Origin: MGIIa-L3 sp038150305
GTDB taxonomy: Archaea > Thermoplasmatota > Poseidoniia > Poseidoniales > Poseidoniaceae
Direction: 5' to 3'
Assembly: GCA_038150305.1 (NCBI GenBank)
Contig: JAYOTG010000020.1
Coordinates: 1 to 37,709, forward strand
Length of the DNA stretch: 37,709 bases
Made by a program: the position numbers and the translations under genes. Shown piece by piece: positions 23,214 through 31,653 of the stretch (the stretch's first letter is position 1; each line of letters opens with the position of its first letter). The notes below the pieces were generated by a model that saw nothing but the letters and a program-made list of their open reading frames with translations, did no database searches and had not been told where the DNA came from.

Positions 23214-26102
23214 ATGCACGGGACGCCGACCGGCACGAAAGCCCGCGCCGTGCTGCTGATTTCCCTGATGCTCCTGAGCCTTGCACCGACACTCGCGCCG
23301 GTCGCAGCGGACGGACGTGACGCCAGCATTGTTCTGACCGTGACCCCCTCGACCCTGACCGTCAACCCCGGCGAATCAGGCGAATACACCGTGCGGGTCT
23401 ACAACACGGGTTCGAACCCGGTCACCGTGCAGCTTTCGGCCAGCGAAGCCCAGACTCAGGAATGCGGCCAGTATTCTTCGGTCATCCAGCAGATCCCCGG
23501 TCCCATTGATGCGGGCAGTTACGAGGAGACGACGATGAACGTCACCCTCACCCAGACCGCTGAGGGCGATTGTGACACCACCATCGCCGCCGCCGCCACA
23601 GAGCAGCCCGAACCTCCCGAGCCGCCCGGTCAACCCGCCAACGAAGAGCGGACGGTGACCACCGAAGCGGGGGATGGATCGGGCAGCGTCGTGTACGGCG
23701 TTGACCTGCGCATGGACGGCCCTGCTGACATCACCTGGGCCGGCGAGGACCCGGTCGAGTGGGACATGGAAGTCGAAAACACCGGTCGTGCCGAAGCGAC
23801 GGTCGTGTTCGCCGCCAGCGAGCGCGATGATCCCGGATGTGCAGGCGTGGACGACTTCTCAATTTCGTTCGAGCCCTCATCGGTGAGCGTCGCCAGTGAG
23901 GAGACGGAGCCCGTGGTCGTGTCCACCACCGTTCCCAACGGTCAAGACGCAGAGACCTTCTGCTGGGACATCACGGCGACGGTGCAGAACGACCCCTCGC
24001 AGAACGCCAGCGACACCGAGGAGATTTCCCTCGAAGTGCCGGAGCTTCGCACCTGTGAGGCCAGCCTCTCCAAGACCAGCATCCGTGTCGATCCCGGCAA
24101 GCAAGGCCAGGTTCAGGTCACCTTCGAGAACACCGGCAACGCCGAGTGGGACATCAACGTCGCACGGACCGGCCCAAAGGCGAACTGGGTCAGCGTTGAC
24201 GGTGCTTCCTCGGGGCTGCTGCCCTACGACACCTCCTCCGATGAACGCTCCTTTACCCTCAACGTCCAGCCAGACGACTCCCTTGATGCTGATTCTGTGT
24301 CCACGGTGGTCGTTCAAGGCCGAGACGGCGGCACGGTGGCCTGTGAGGCAGAATTGCGCATCACCCTTGGACAAACCAAGGGCGCCTCCTTGTCCATTCC
24401 ACAGAGCATGATGTCCAACATCGAGCCGGGCAGTTCCCGAACGACCACGGTCAGCGTCACCAACACCGGCAACGGTGCCGACAGCTTCCGAATCAGCGCC
24501 AGTGCACCTCCGGGTGGATGGACGGTGTCCTTTGACGTCAGCACCGTTTCCCTTGGCTCCAAGCACGCTTCGGACCGGAGCGCGGACGTCACGATGACGG
24601 TCACGGTCCCGCTGGATGCCTTGGCCACCGAACAGGTGGAGATCATCGTCAGCGTGTTGCCAAATTCCGGTGGAGCCACCTACGACGAAGCCACGGTTCA
24701 GGCCACGGTGGCCGAATCGCACGGGATGGACCTCGATGCACCCGTGTCGAATCAGCGCGGCCAAGTCAACGCTTGGCTGCGTTTCCCCATCACCATCGAA
24801 AACGAGGGGAACGTCGACGCCACCTTCCGGTGCATCGTCATGGACCAAACGCCGAGCGAGTGGACCACGCGCTTTGTCGACGACCAAGATCAAACCATCA
24901 TTGAGGTCCAAGTTCCCGCACGAGGAAGCCTCGATGTCGCCCTCGTGGTCAAGGTCGAAGGCGTGGAGGAACGCGACTCGACGAACATCAGGGTGCGCGT
25001 CGTCAACCTCGACCACAACGGTGCCCAAGACGATGACGGCGATGGCCTTCCTGACAACCAAAAGGAGGTCACCTTCGTTGCCGAGCGCTTCGACAAGGTC
25101 TACAGCATGGACGTCAGGCTTGCTGATGCCTTCTCTGGCGACACACAACGTGTCGAATTGCCTCCCGGCGGTTCGATGAGCGTTGAATTGTGGGTGCGCA
25201 ACACCGGCAACGCCTCGATGGACATGGCCGTGTTCGATTTCAGCGGTCTTGAAGGCCTGGCCACGCGCGAGGTCCTGGTCTACGGTTTGCCTGTGAACGG
25301 CCCGCTGTACATCCCCGAAGGCTATGGCATTTGGAACGTGGCTGAATCCCGGTTCATGTTTGACGACGCTGGGGCTCCGATCGTTGAGCGGAACGAGGAA
25401 GCCGCTCAACTTGCTCAGGTCAACGCAGGACTGACGGAGAACCTCGAGAATTACGAAATCCGCCCCTATGAGGTGCTGGTCGAGCTGATCTTGACCGTGA
25501 ACCCAAGTGCCGAAACCGGTGACGGTGGGGCTTTGGACGTCACGGTGTTGAGTGAAAACAACACCGCGAACCGGGACGGGCGTGTTTCCTTGGTGCTTGA
25601 CGTGCGCATCATCGAAGATCTCGGCTTCGACTTGACCATGACACCGTCCGAGCAGAACGTGACCTTCCCCGACAAAGCAACCTTCGAGGTCGGCGTAGTC
25701 AACGACGGAAACGTGCCCACCGATGCACGCATCTTCGCCTCTGCAGGCGAGCGCGGCTGGACGGTGGACATCGAAGACGACGGCAGCGGCGACTGCCGCA
25801 TCGAGGAAGGCGAACTGATGTGCCTCTTGCAACCCGGTGAGGTGCTGGTGATCATGGTGGACGTTCGTCCGCCGTACGGGGCCACCATCGAGGACGAGTT
25901 CCGATTCACGCTCTCCGTTGAGCCCAAAGACGGCGGTGTCTTCACCCGCGAAAACGTGGAATTGACCGTGACCGGCATTCCTGATGAGGGCTTCTTGGGC
26001 CTCGGCCTGACGGCACAAAGCGTCACCAACATCGCCGGAATCATGGTCGGTATGTTCGCTGTTGGGCTCGTTCTCCAATTCATTCGCTCGCGTCGGCGTT
26101 GA
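23214..26102 (+). CDS. Surface protein of NEW3/CARDB-like repeats with C-terminal membrane anchor (962 aa)
   Basis: The signal peptide is MHGTPTGTKARAVLLISLMLLSLAPTLAPVAA. The mature protein is a string of about seven to eight Ig-like modules, each opening with a pattern such as LTVNPGESGEYTVRVYNTGSNPVTV, with Asn-Thr-Gly turns recurring (ENTGRAEA, ENTGNAEW, TNTGNGAD, RNTGNASM, NDGNVPTD). This is typical of NEW3/CARDB domains. Cysteine pairs occur in the first and third modules. The C-terminus has one membrane helix (~938-958, IMVGMFAVGLVLQF) and an Arg-rich stop (RSRRR). The frame is open from 23022, overlapping the protease gene, but the signal peptide indicates ATG 23214 (ATG 23190 is an alternative); a TATA-like TTTCAT lies 27 nt upstream. 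Its modules match those of the neighbouring protease, suggesting shared surface assembly. No catalytic motif seen. Confidence 0.82.
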   Translation: MHGTPTGTKARAVLLISLMLLSLAPTLAPVAADGRDASIVLTVTPSTLTVNPGESGEYTVRVYNTGSNPVTVQLSASEAQTQECGQYSSVIQQIPGPIDAGSYEETTMNVTLTQTAEGDCDTTIAAAATEQPEPPEPPGQPANEERTVTTEAGDGSGSVVYGVDLRMDGPADITWAGEDPVEWDMEVENTGRAEATVVFAASERDDPGCAGVDDFSISFEPSSVSVASEETEPVVVSTTVPNGQDAETFCWDITATVQNDPSQNASDTEEISLEVPELRTCEASLSKTSIRVDPGKQGQVQVTFENTGNAEWDINVARTGPKANWVSVDGASSGLLPYDTSSDERSFTLNVQPDDSLDADSVSTVVVQGRDGGTVACEAELRITLGQTKGASLSIPQSMMSNIEPGSSRTTTVSVTNTGNGADSFRISASAPPGGWTVSFDVSTVSLGSKHASDRSADVTMTVTVPLDALATEQVEIIVSVLPNSGGATYDEATVQATVAESHGMDLDAPVSNQRGQVNAWLRFPITIENEGNVDATFRCIVMDQTPSEWTTRFVDDQDQTIIEVQVPARGSLDVALVVKVEGVEERDSTNIRVRVVNLDHNGAQDDDGDGLPDNQKEVTFVAERFDKVYSMDVRLADAFSGDTQRVELPPGGSMSVELWVRNTGNASMDMAVFDFSGLEGLATREVLVYGLPVNGPLYIPEGYGIWNVAESRFMFDDAGAPIVERNEEAAQLAQVNAGLTENLENYEIRPYEVLVELILTVNPSAETGDGGALDVTVLSENNTANRDGRVSLVLDVRIIEDLGFDLTMTPSEQNVTFPDKATFEVGVVNDGNVPTDARIFASAGERGWTVDIEDDGSGDCRIEEGELMCLLQPGEVLVIMVDVRPPYGATIEDEFRFTLSVEPKDGGVFTRENVELTVTGIPDEGFLGLGLTAQSVTNIAGIMVGMFAVGLVLQFIRSRRR

Positions 26103-26290
26103 TTTTCGTGATATGAACGCGGGGAATTTTCACCCATCGCGGGCCGCCTGACGGTTCACCTGCCCCGTTCTTGGCAGGGGCGACGTGGCCCGATGACGGC
26201 CGGACGAAAATCCGGTGAATCGGGAACGCTTATGGAGGGACCACAGGTGGACAAAGCAAGGGAGCGTATGCGTTCCTCTGGGGTCTCAAA
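26103..26290 (+). promoter_or_regulatory. Intergenic region and probable promoter of the nuo operon
   Basis: 188 bp without a gene. It contains a 6-bp hairpin CCTGCC/GGCAGG (26159-26164 and 26173-26178, 8-nt loop) and a 5-bp hairpin CCGGA/TCCGG around CGAAAA (26200-26215). A TATA-like CTTATGG (26229-26235) about 60 nt before the nuoA ATG would give a leader of about 35 nt. A second weak GCGTATG lies about 25 nt before the ATG. Short T runs after the upstream gene (26103-26106, 26127-26130) may end its transcript. The assignments are tentative. Confidence 0.4.
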
Positions 26291-26758
26291 ATGACCGACG
26301 TGACCACGGTGACCGATGCCTATCTCGCGGTCGGACTGATGACGCTGGTCGGCTTCCTCGTCCCCTTCGGCGCCTTCCTCACGTCGTACTTCGTTCGCCC
26401 GCGGACGGACCGCTCCCAGCCGCACAAGACCACCTCCTACTTGTTGGAAGGCTACGAGGCCGATCACAGCCTCTACCCCCGGCGCTTGTCCACCTACGAG
26501 TGCGGCTCGGAACCCGTCGGCGACGCCATGATTCAGTTCCATTTCCAGTATTACTGGTACGCGCTGATCTTCCTCGTCTTCGACGTCGCGTTCATGTTCA
26601 TGGCGCTTGGCGGCTTTGTCATCAACGACGCCACGGCCACCGCTGATGGCGACCTCAGCACCGCCATCAGCCGCCTGCTCGTGCTCGCGGCCTTCTTTTC
26701 CATCATGACGCTCGGCGTCTGGCACGTGTTCCGCAAGCGCGGACGGATCTACATCTGA
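26291..26758 (+). CDS. nuoA: Complex I subunit NuoA
   Basis: 155 aa, three membrane helices, first gene of the complex I operon. NuoA helps close the quinone channel at the junction of the membrane arm and the hydrophilic arm. The diagnostic stretch is STYECGSEPVGDAMIQFHFQ, followed by YYWYALIFLVFDVAFMFM in the second helix; the acidic loop Glu and Asp are conserved. The first cytoplasmic loop (RPRTDRSQPHKTTSYLLEGYEADHSLYPRRL) is longer than in most bacterial NuoA. The C-terminus is basic (FRKRGRIYI). nuoB follows 9 nt after the stop, with its Shine-Dalgarno fused to the stop (TGAGGTGA). Confidence 0.95.
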   Translation: MTDVTTVTDAYLAVGLMTLVGFLVPFGAFLTSYFVRPRTDRSQPHKTTSYLLEGYEADHSLYPRRLSTYECGSEPVGDAMIQFHFQYYWYALIFLVFDVAFMFMALGGFVINDATATADGDLSTAISRLLVLAAFFSIMTLGVWHVFRKRGRIYI

Positions 26759-26767
26759 GGTGAAGAC

Positions 26768-27361
26768 ATGAGCGAACCAGGACAAAACTACGCCGCGTTC
26801 AACAGCTCGGCGCTGCTCGACTTTGTTGGCGATGTGACCGATGAATCGCTGAAGGCCACCCGCCTGAAGCAATTCCTGTCGGTCCTCGCGGGCCGCTTCT
26901 TCAACTGGGCCGGCCGCAAGTCGCTGTTCACCCTTCACCTCGGCATCAAGTGCTGCGCCATCGAGATGGCCGCTTCGGCCATTCCTCGCTTCGACGCGGA
27001 GCGCTTTGGCGTGATCTTCCGCTCCTCGCCTCGCCAAAGCGACGTGCTGCTGGTCAACGGGCCGGTGTCCAAGAAGTTCGCTGACCCCATCGTCCGTCTG
27101 TGGGAGCAGATGCCCGAGCCCAAGTATTGCATCGCGATGGGCGAGTGCGCCATTTCCGGCGGCCCCTACTTCCAGTCCTACAACATCCTCGAAGGCGTGG
27201 ACACGGTGATTCCGGTCGACGTCTACATCCCCGGATGCCCGCCTCGTCCTGAGGCCCTCATCGACGGCTTCGGCCTGCTGCGTGAGAAGATCATCCGCAT
27301 CGGCGGCGCACCCGACGCCGGCCGTGCCGGCGAGAAGCCGCTCATCGTTGGGGAGGACTGA
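26768..27361 (+). CDS. nuoB: Complex I subunit NuoB (N2 4Fe-4S cluster)
   Basis: 197 aa, peripheral arm subunit that carries the terminal cluster N2, which passes electrons to quinone. The four ligands are visible as C62 and C63 (GIKCCAIEM), C127 (MGECAISGG) and C157 (IPGCPPRPEALI). The family signatures VLLVNGPVSKK and LWEQMPEPKYCIAMG are intact. The N-terminal ~50 residues are longer than needed, with an amphipathic RFFNWAGRKSLF segment before the core. It sits between nuoA and nuoC; nuoC begins 2 nt after the stop. The ATG at 26768 has GAGGTGA 5 nt upstream. Confidence 0.97.
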   Translation: MSEPGQNYAAFNSSALLDFVGDVTDESLKATRLKQFLSVLAGRFFNWAGRKSLFTLHLGIKCCAIEMAASAIPRFDAERFGVIFRSSPRQSDVLLVNGPVSKKFADPIVRLWEQMPEPKYCIAMGECAISGGPYFQSYNILEGVDTVIPVDVYIPGCPPRPEALIDGFGLLREKIIRIGGAPDAGRAGEKPLIVGED

Positions 27362-27363
27362 GC

Positions 27364-28017
27364 ATGGGCATGAGCATCAGCGCCGAACAAAACGCTGCGG
27401 CCGTGGCTGCTGCGGTGACCGCCGCCGAAGAAGCGTGGTCGGCCCTCGGCGTGGTGGCCGAGGCGGTCAACCACTCCGCAGGTCACGGCTTCGCCTTCCT
27501 TCGTCTCACCGTGCCTGCGCCCCACGTGCTCACCGTGGCCAAGGGCCTCAAGCACGAGATGGGCGTCAACTACTGCTCGATGGTGACGGGCACCCATTTC
27601 CCCGAAGGCGACGACAACCGCGGCTGGGAAGTCGCCTACCACCTTCAGCGCATGCCGGTCAGCAACCCTGAGCCGAACACGTCGCACGTCCTCGTCGCCG
27701 GCAAGCTGTCGGGCATGGACATGCCGCTGGAAATCGAGATGCTCGTTCCGCTGCCCCAAGGCGACGACCCCCGCGTGCCCAGCGTTCAGTCCGTCTGGCG
27801 CGGTGCGGATTGGAATGAGAAGGAGACGTGGGATCTCGTGGGCATCAAGTTCGACGGCCACGAGAACATGTTCCGCGTGCTGAACCCCCACGACAGCCCC
27901 GAGGGCTTCCACCCGCTGCAGAAGCAGCACAAGATTCGCTACCACGATTTCAACGAGATGTACGACGACGCCCAGGGCTTCGTCCGTAAGCCGGTCGACG
28001 AGGGCCGGGTCAAGTGA
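27364..28017 (+). CDS. nuoC: Complex I subunit NuoC (30-kDa-type)
   Basis: 217 aa, peripheral arm subunit without cofactors that supports NuoD and NuoB. The family signature is present as VPSVQSVWRGADWNEKETWDLVGIKFDGHENMFRVL, recognisable as the usual A-D-W-x-E-(R/K)-E-x-x-D-hydrophobic-x-G-I block (about residues 138-172). The N-terminal Ala-rich ~35 residues are likely a variable extension. It is separate from NuoD, unlike the NuoCD fusion of E. coli. A GGGGAGGA ribosome site lies within the last codons of nuoB. Confidence 0.94.
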   Translation: MGMSISAEQNAAAVAAAVTAAEEAWSALGVVAEAVNHSAGHGFAFLRLTVPAPHVLTVAKGLKHEMGVNYCSMVTGTHFPEGDDNRGWEVAYHLQRMPVSNPEPNTSHVLVAGKLSGMDMPLEIEMLVPLPQGDDPRVPSVQSVWRGADWNEKETWDLVGIKFDGHENMFRVLNPHDSPEGFHPLQKQHKIRYHDFNEMYDDAQGFVRKPVDEGRVK

Positions 28018-28029
28018 GGAGGGATCATC

Positions 28030-29169
28030 ATGGCAAAGATGTGGATCACAATGGGCCCCCAGCACCCCATGACGCACGGTCTGTGGACGCTCCGCGTCCA
28101 GGTCGACGGTGAAACCGTCGTCGACGCCGAGGCAGAATTGGGCTACATTCACCGCGGCGTCGAGAAGATCGCCGAAGCGCGCGACTTCACCCAAGTCACG
28201 CCGTACTGCGACCGCCTGTGCTACGTGTCGGCCATGACCTGGGCGAACTCGTACATCTACGCGGCCGAGGACCTGCTCGAGGTCGAAGTGCCCGAGCGCG
28301 CCGAGTACATCCGCTGCATTGCGGCGGAGTGCCAGCGCATCGCGAGTCACCTGATGTGGCTCGGTGCCTATGGTCCTGACGTCGGCAACCTGACCATCAT
28401 GACCTGGGCGCTCCGTGAGCGCGAGATGTTCCTCGACCTGCTTCAGGAACTCGGCGGCTCCCGCATGCACTACAATTACCCCCGCATCGGCGGTGTGAAG
28501 CGCGACATTCCGCCCGGCTGGGCGGACCGCCTCATCGCCAAGGTGAAGCTGTTCGAAAAGCGCATTGACGAGTACGAGATGCTGCTCGACGAGTCGACCA
28601 TCTTCCTCGTTCGCCTGCAGGGCGTGGGCTACGCCACGGCCGAGAACATGGTCGAGGCCGGCGTGTCCGGTCCCAACGTGCGCGCCTCTGGTGTCAACTA
28701 CGACGTCCGCTGGTCCCATCCATACTCGGTGTACGACCAGCTGGATTGGGAGCCGGCGGTCGAGAAGCCGACCAGCGTGAAGGGCAGCGACTGCTACGAC
28801 CGCTACCGTGTCCGCATGGAGGAGATGCGCATGTCCTGCCGCATGATCCTCGACGCCATCGAGAAGATCCCTGGCGGCAAGAACACGACCTATTCCAACG
28901 GCGACGAGATGATCATCGCCAAGGCACCCACGCGCGCACCCGCCGGCGCCACTGGCTTCAGCAACTACGAGTGCACCCGCGGCGCCAGCCAGTTCTACAT
29001 CCACGGCGGCGGCGAGGGCCGCGGCAAGAATCCGTATCGCCTGTCCATCCGCTCGCCGATGTTCATCACCATCCCCTTCGTGGCAGAGACGATGATCGGC
29101 TACAAGGTGGCCGACATCCCGGCCATCATGGGCAGTTTCGATCCGTGCATCGGGGAGACCGACCGCTGA
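28030..29169 (+). CDS. nuoD: Complex I subunit NuoD (49-kDa-type, quinone site)
   Basis: 379 aa, homologous to the large subunit of [NiFe] hydrogenases but without its metal-ligating cysteines; together with NuoB it forms the quinone site. It opens with the expected MGPQHPMTHG, then GYIHRGVEKIAE, TPYCDRLCYVSAM and QRIASHLMWLGAYG, and ends FDPCIGETDR in place of the common DPVMGEVDR. The His of GPQHP and the Tyr of the quinone pocket region are in place. Start ATG 28030 with GGAGGG 6 nt upstream, immediately after the nuoC stop. Confidence 0.97.
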   Translation: MAKMWITMGPQHPMTHGLWTLRVQVDGETVVDAEAELGYIHRGVEKIAEARDFTQVTPYCDRLCYVSAMTWANSYIYAAEDLLEVEVPERAEYIRCIAAECQRIASHLMWLGAYGPDVGNLTIMTWALREREMFLDLLQELGGSRMHYNYPRIGGVKRDIPPGWADRLIAKVKLFEKRIDEYEMLLDESTIFLVRLQGVGYATAENMVEAGVSGPNVRASGVNYDVRWSHPYSVYDQLDWEPAVEKPTSVKGSDCYDRYRVRMEEMRMSCRMILDAIEKIPGGKNTTYSNGDEMIIAKAPTRAPAGATGFSNYECTRGASQFYIHGGGEGRGKNPYRLSIRSPMFITIPFVAETMIGYKVADIPAIMGSFDPCIGETDR

Positions 29170-29180
29170 GGTGATTCGCC

Positions 29181-30665
29181 ATGGAGCTGCCAACCGTTCG
29201 CTCGCTCGTCTACGACAACCTTGGCGGGGCCATCGTCAACCTGCTCGACGGCACGCCCCTCGAAGGTCAGGCCGAAGCCATCGCCGCCTTCACCGGCGCG
29301 CTCATCACCTCGCTGGTGGGTTTCGCGGCCATCATGCTCTCGATGTTCATGATCCTCTGGATCGAGCGCAAGCAGCTCGGCCGCATGATGGACCGTCGTG
29401 GGGCCATGACCTCGCTTCGCTCGCTCTGGATTGGCGAAAACGGCACCACGGCCGGCGCCTGGTGGGACATGGTGCCCTTCATCGGCAAGCCTATCGGTGC
29501 CGTGAACCGCTGGCTGAACGCCAGTTTCGGCAACCACGACCCCGACCGACCTACTGTTGACCGCGTCAACAACCGCTCGTGGATGGGTTTCGCCATCTTC
29601 CCTGGCTTCTTCCAGAACATCGCGGACGGCATGAAGTTCCTCATCAAGGAGCACATGGTTCCCGAGCGTGCGGACAAGCTCGTGTTCGAAGTGGCACCCT
29701 ACCTCGTCATCTCCTCCACGGTGCTCATCCTCGGGCTCATCCCCATGGGTGCGGGCATCTACGGCGCCAACCCCGAACTGAGCGTGCTGTTCGCCATGGC
29801 CGTGTTTGGTATCGCCCCCATCGGCGTGTTCTTCGGCGGCTGGGCGTCCAACAACAAGTACACCCTCATCGGCGGCATCCGCTCCGCAGTGCAGTTGACC
29901 TCCTACGAGATCCCCCTCTTGCTCACCGTCCTCTCGGTGTGCGTGGTCTCCGGCTCGTTCAACTTCGTGGAGATCGTGACCTTCCAAGGTCAGTCCGGCG
30001 CCTGGAACCTCTTCCTCCTGCCCCTCGGCGGCGCGCTCTTCCTCATCTCCATGCTCGCCGAAGTCGAGCGCATCCCCTTCGACATGCCTGAGGCGGAAGC
30101 CGAACTCGTCGAAGGATGGTGGACGGAATACGGGGGCATGCGCTTCGGCCTCCTCTTTGCGGCCGAGTACATGCGCACCTACGCCGCTTGCATCCTCTTT
30201 GCGCACTTCTTCCTTGGCGGATGGCACGCGCCCTTCTCGGGCGTGTGGGGCGACGTGCCCATCATCGGTCTCGCCGGCACCAGCATCGTCTGGGTCCTGC
30301 TCAAAGCGTGGCTCGTCTTTGCCGTGGTCTTCGTGTGGGCTCGCGTGGCTTTGCTGCGCATCCGCACCGACCAAATCCTCGAATTCGGCTGGCGCATTCT
30401 GCTGCCGCTTTCGGTGGTCAACCTGCTCATTGCGGTGCTCTTCCGCCTCTTCCTCTACGACCCGGCCGGCGTCGTCGAGGAAGGCTTGGGCAACGCGTGG
30501 GGCCTCGGCATCTTCGCCTGGGCTTTGCCCGTCATCGTGACCGTGTTCACCCTTGCCCTCTTCTTCTACCTCCTCAACGACGAGGACAAGGACGCGAGTC
30601 CGGAGCGTATGTTCCACGTTCGGACGCTTGAACCCGCAGGGACCGTGGTCCCAGGAACGGAGTGA
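29181..30665 (+). CDS. nuoH: Complex I subunit NuoH with an enlarged cytoplasmic loop
   Basis: 494 aa versus about 325-430 in most homologues. NuoH anchors the membrane arm to the peripheral arm and lines the quinone chamber. Signatures are present: IERKQLGR after helix 1, FFQNIADGMKFLIKE, ADKLVFEVAPYLV, RSAVQLTSYEIPLLL and AEVERIPFDMPEAEAELVEG. Between ERK (about residue 63) and IADG (about 147) the usual distance is some 28 residues; here it is about 87, so about 60 residues (including GENGTTAGAWWDMVPFIGKP) replace the normal GPNxxGxxGLLQ segment. The C-terminus adds a further hydrophobic helix and a charged tail. Shine-Dalgarno GAGGTGA precedes the ATG. Confidence 0.96.
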   Translation: MELPTVRSLVYDNLGGAIVNLLDGTPLEGQAEAIAAFTGALITSLVGFAAIMLSMFMILWIERKQLGRMMDRRGAMTSLRSLWIGENGTTAGAWWDMVPFIGKPIGAVNRWLNASFGNHDPDRPTVDRVNNRSWMGFAIFPGFFQNIADGMKFLIKEHMVPERADKLVFEVAPYLVISSTVLILGLIPMGAGIYGANPELSVLFAMAVFGIAPIGVFFGGWASNNKYTLIGGIRSAVQLTSYEIPLLLTVLSVCVVSGSFNFVEIVTFQGQSGAWNLFLLPLGGALFLISMLAEVERIPFDMPEAEAELVEGWWTEYGGMRFGLLFAAEYMRTYAACILFAHFFLGGWHAPFSGVWGDVPIIGLAGTSIVWVLLKAWLVFAVVFVWARVALLRIRTDQILEFGWRILLPLSVVNLLIAVLFRLFLYDPAGVVEEGLGNAWGLGIFAWALPVIVTVFTLALFFYLLNDEDKDASPERMFHVRTLEPAGTVVPGTE

Positions 30666-30674
30666 GGTGAGACC

Positions 30675-31652
30675 ATGCCTATGCACCCGCACGCACAACC
30701 CAACTTCCGGAACCTCTTCTGGTACCCGTTCAAGGTGACCATGATCACCGCGCTGCGCACCTTCCCCATCATTGGGAAGCGCTTCTCGTGGGGCTACCAC
30801 AACACCCTGGCTCCACAGGTGCTCGACGAGGGAAGCAAGGCTCGCGTCGAAGCCAACGTTGAGTTCAACGACGTGTCCAAGCACGCGCACCAGTACGCGG
30901 CCGACCGTGAGGCGAGCGACCTCGTCCCCTCGGTGTGGCGCCCCCAGACCATCCTCTACCCCTACGAGCGGCTCGAGGACATGGAGCCCTGGCTCTTTGT
31001 TCCCGGGAATTACAACGGCCGCATCGGCGTAATTTGGGAGACCTGCACGGCATGCAAGCTGTGCGTCAGCGCTTGCCCGAACGACTGCCTGCACATGACC
31101 ACCGAACTTCGTGTGGACGTGCTGGACAGCGCCGAGGGCGAGCACGAAGGCTTCGGCGCCGACCTTGAGGTCGGCGGCTGGGCGGCCGTGGAGATTGAAG
31201 GCGTGGCCGAAGAGCAAGCCACGTTCAACCTCGCCACCGCGCACGACGACGTGCCCGAGTCGTGGCGCTTCGGTGAAGTGCTCGACCTGTCCGGCGATAC
31301 GGTCACCGTGCGCTGGAACGATTCTGGCGAGGAAGAGGTCGTCGGACGCGAAGGCGTTCACACGGCCGACGATCAAATCGTGTCCGGCCGCATCGACCTT
31401 GGTCGCTGCATGTTCTGCGGCCTGTGCATGGAAGCCTGTGGCTTCACCTCCTTCTTCATGACCAACGAATACGACGGCATGTCCGGCTTCACACGTCAAG
31501 ACCTCTGGTTTGACGCGTCCAGGACGCGCGTTCTGCCCTCCGTCCACCAAGAAGCGGTGGACGCTGAACTGGCCAAGCGCGCCAACAAGGAACGCGACAA
31601 GCGCGCCAAGGCGGCGGCTCGCGCCGCCAAGGCCGCAGAGGAGGGTGCGTGA
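30675..31652 (+). CDS. nuoI: Complex I subunit NuoI (2x 4Fe-4S ferredoxin) with an inserted domain
   Basis: 325 aa, about twice the usual size. NuoI carries clusters N6a and N6b. The first motif is C124-x2-C127-x2-C130-x3-C134 (CTACKLCVSACP) and the second is C245-x2-C248-x2-C251-x3-C255 (CMFCGLCMEACG). The two are separated by 110 residues instead of the usual ~28. The insert (about 145-235) is acidic and beta-rich, ending in an SH3/Tudor-like run (WRFGEVLDLSGDTVTVRWND). The second motif has Gly instead of the usual Pro after the last Cys. The N-terminal part before the first motif is also ~60 residues longer than in E. coli. A Lys/Ala-rich charged helix ends the protein (AKRANKERDKRAKAAAR). 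Start ATG follows TGAGGTGAGACC. Confidence 0.95.
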   Translation: MPMHPHAQPNFRNLFWYPFKVTMITALRTFPIIGKRFSWGYHNTLAPQVLDEGSKARVEANVEFNDVSKHAHQYAADREASDLVPSVWRPQTILYPYERLEDMEPWLFVPGNYNGRIGVIWETCTACKLCVSACPNDCLHMTTELRVDVLDSAEGEHEGFGADLEVGGWAAVEIEGVAEEQATFNLATAHDDVPESWRFGEVLDLSGDTVTVRWNDSGEEEVVGREGVHTADDQIVSGRIDLGRCMFCGLCMEACGFTSFFMTNEYDGMSGFTRQDLWFDASRTRVLPSVHQEAVDAELAKRANKERDKRAKAAARAAKAAEEGA

Positions 31653-31653
31653 G

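Noticed and set aside
26159..26178. Rho-independent-type terminator after the NEW3/CARDB gene
   Set aside because: The 6-bp stem is not followed by a T run, and archaeal termination relies mainly on T-rich tracts; it is listed only as a hairpin in the intergenic region.
31407..31441. Second NuoI iron-sulfur motif as degenerate
   Set aside because: All four cysteines are present; only the Pro after the last Cys is replaced by Gly, which need not prevent cluster binding.
29100..31550. Very long minus-strand open frame (816 codons) across nuoD-nuoI
   Set aside because: It is antisense to well-conserved complex I genes; its translation is rich in His, Glu, Asp and Gly without any domain. Long shadow frames are expected at this GC content and codon bias.
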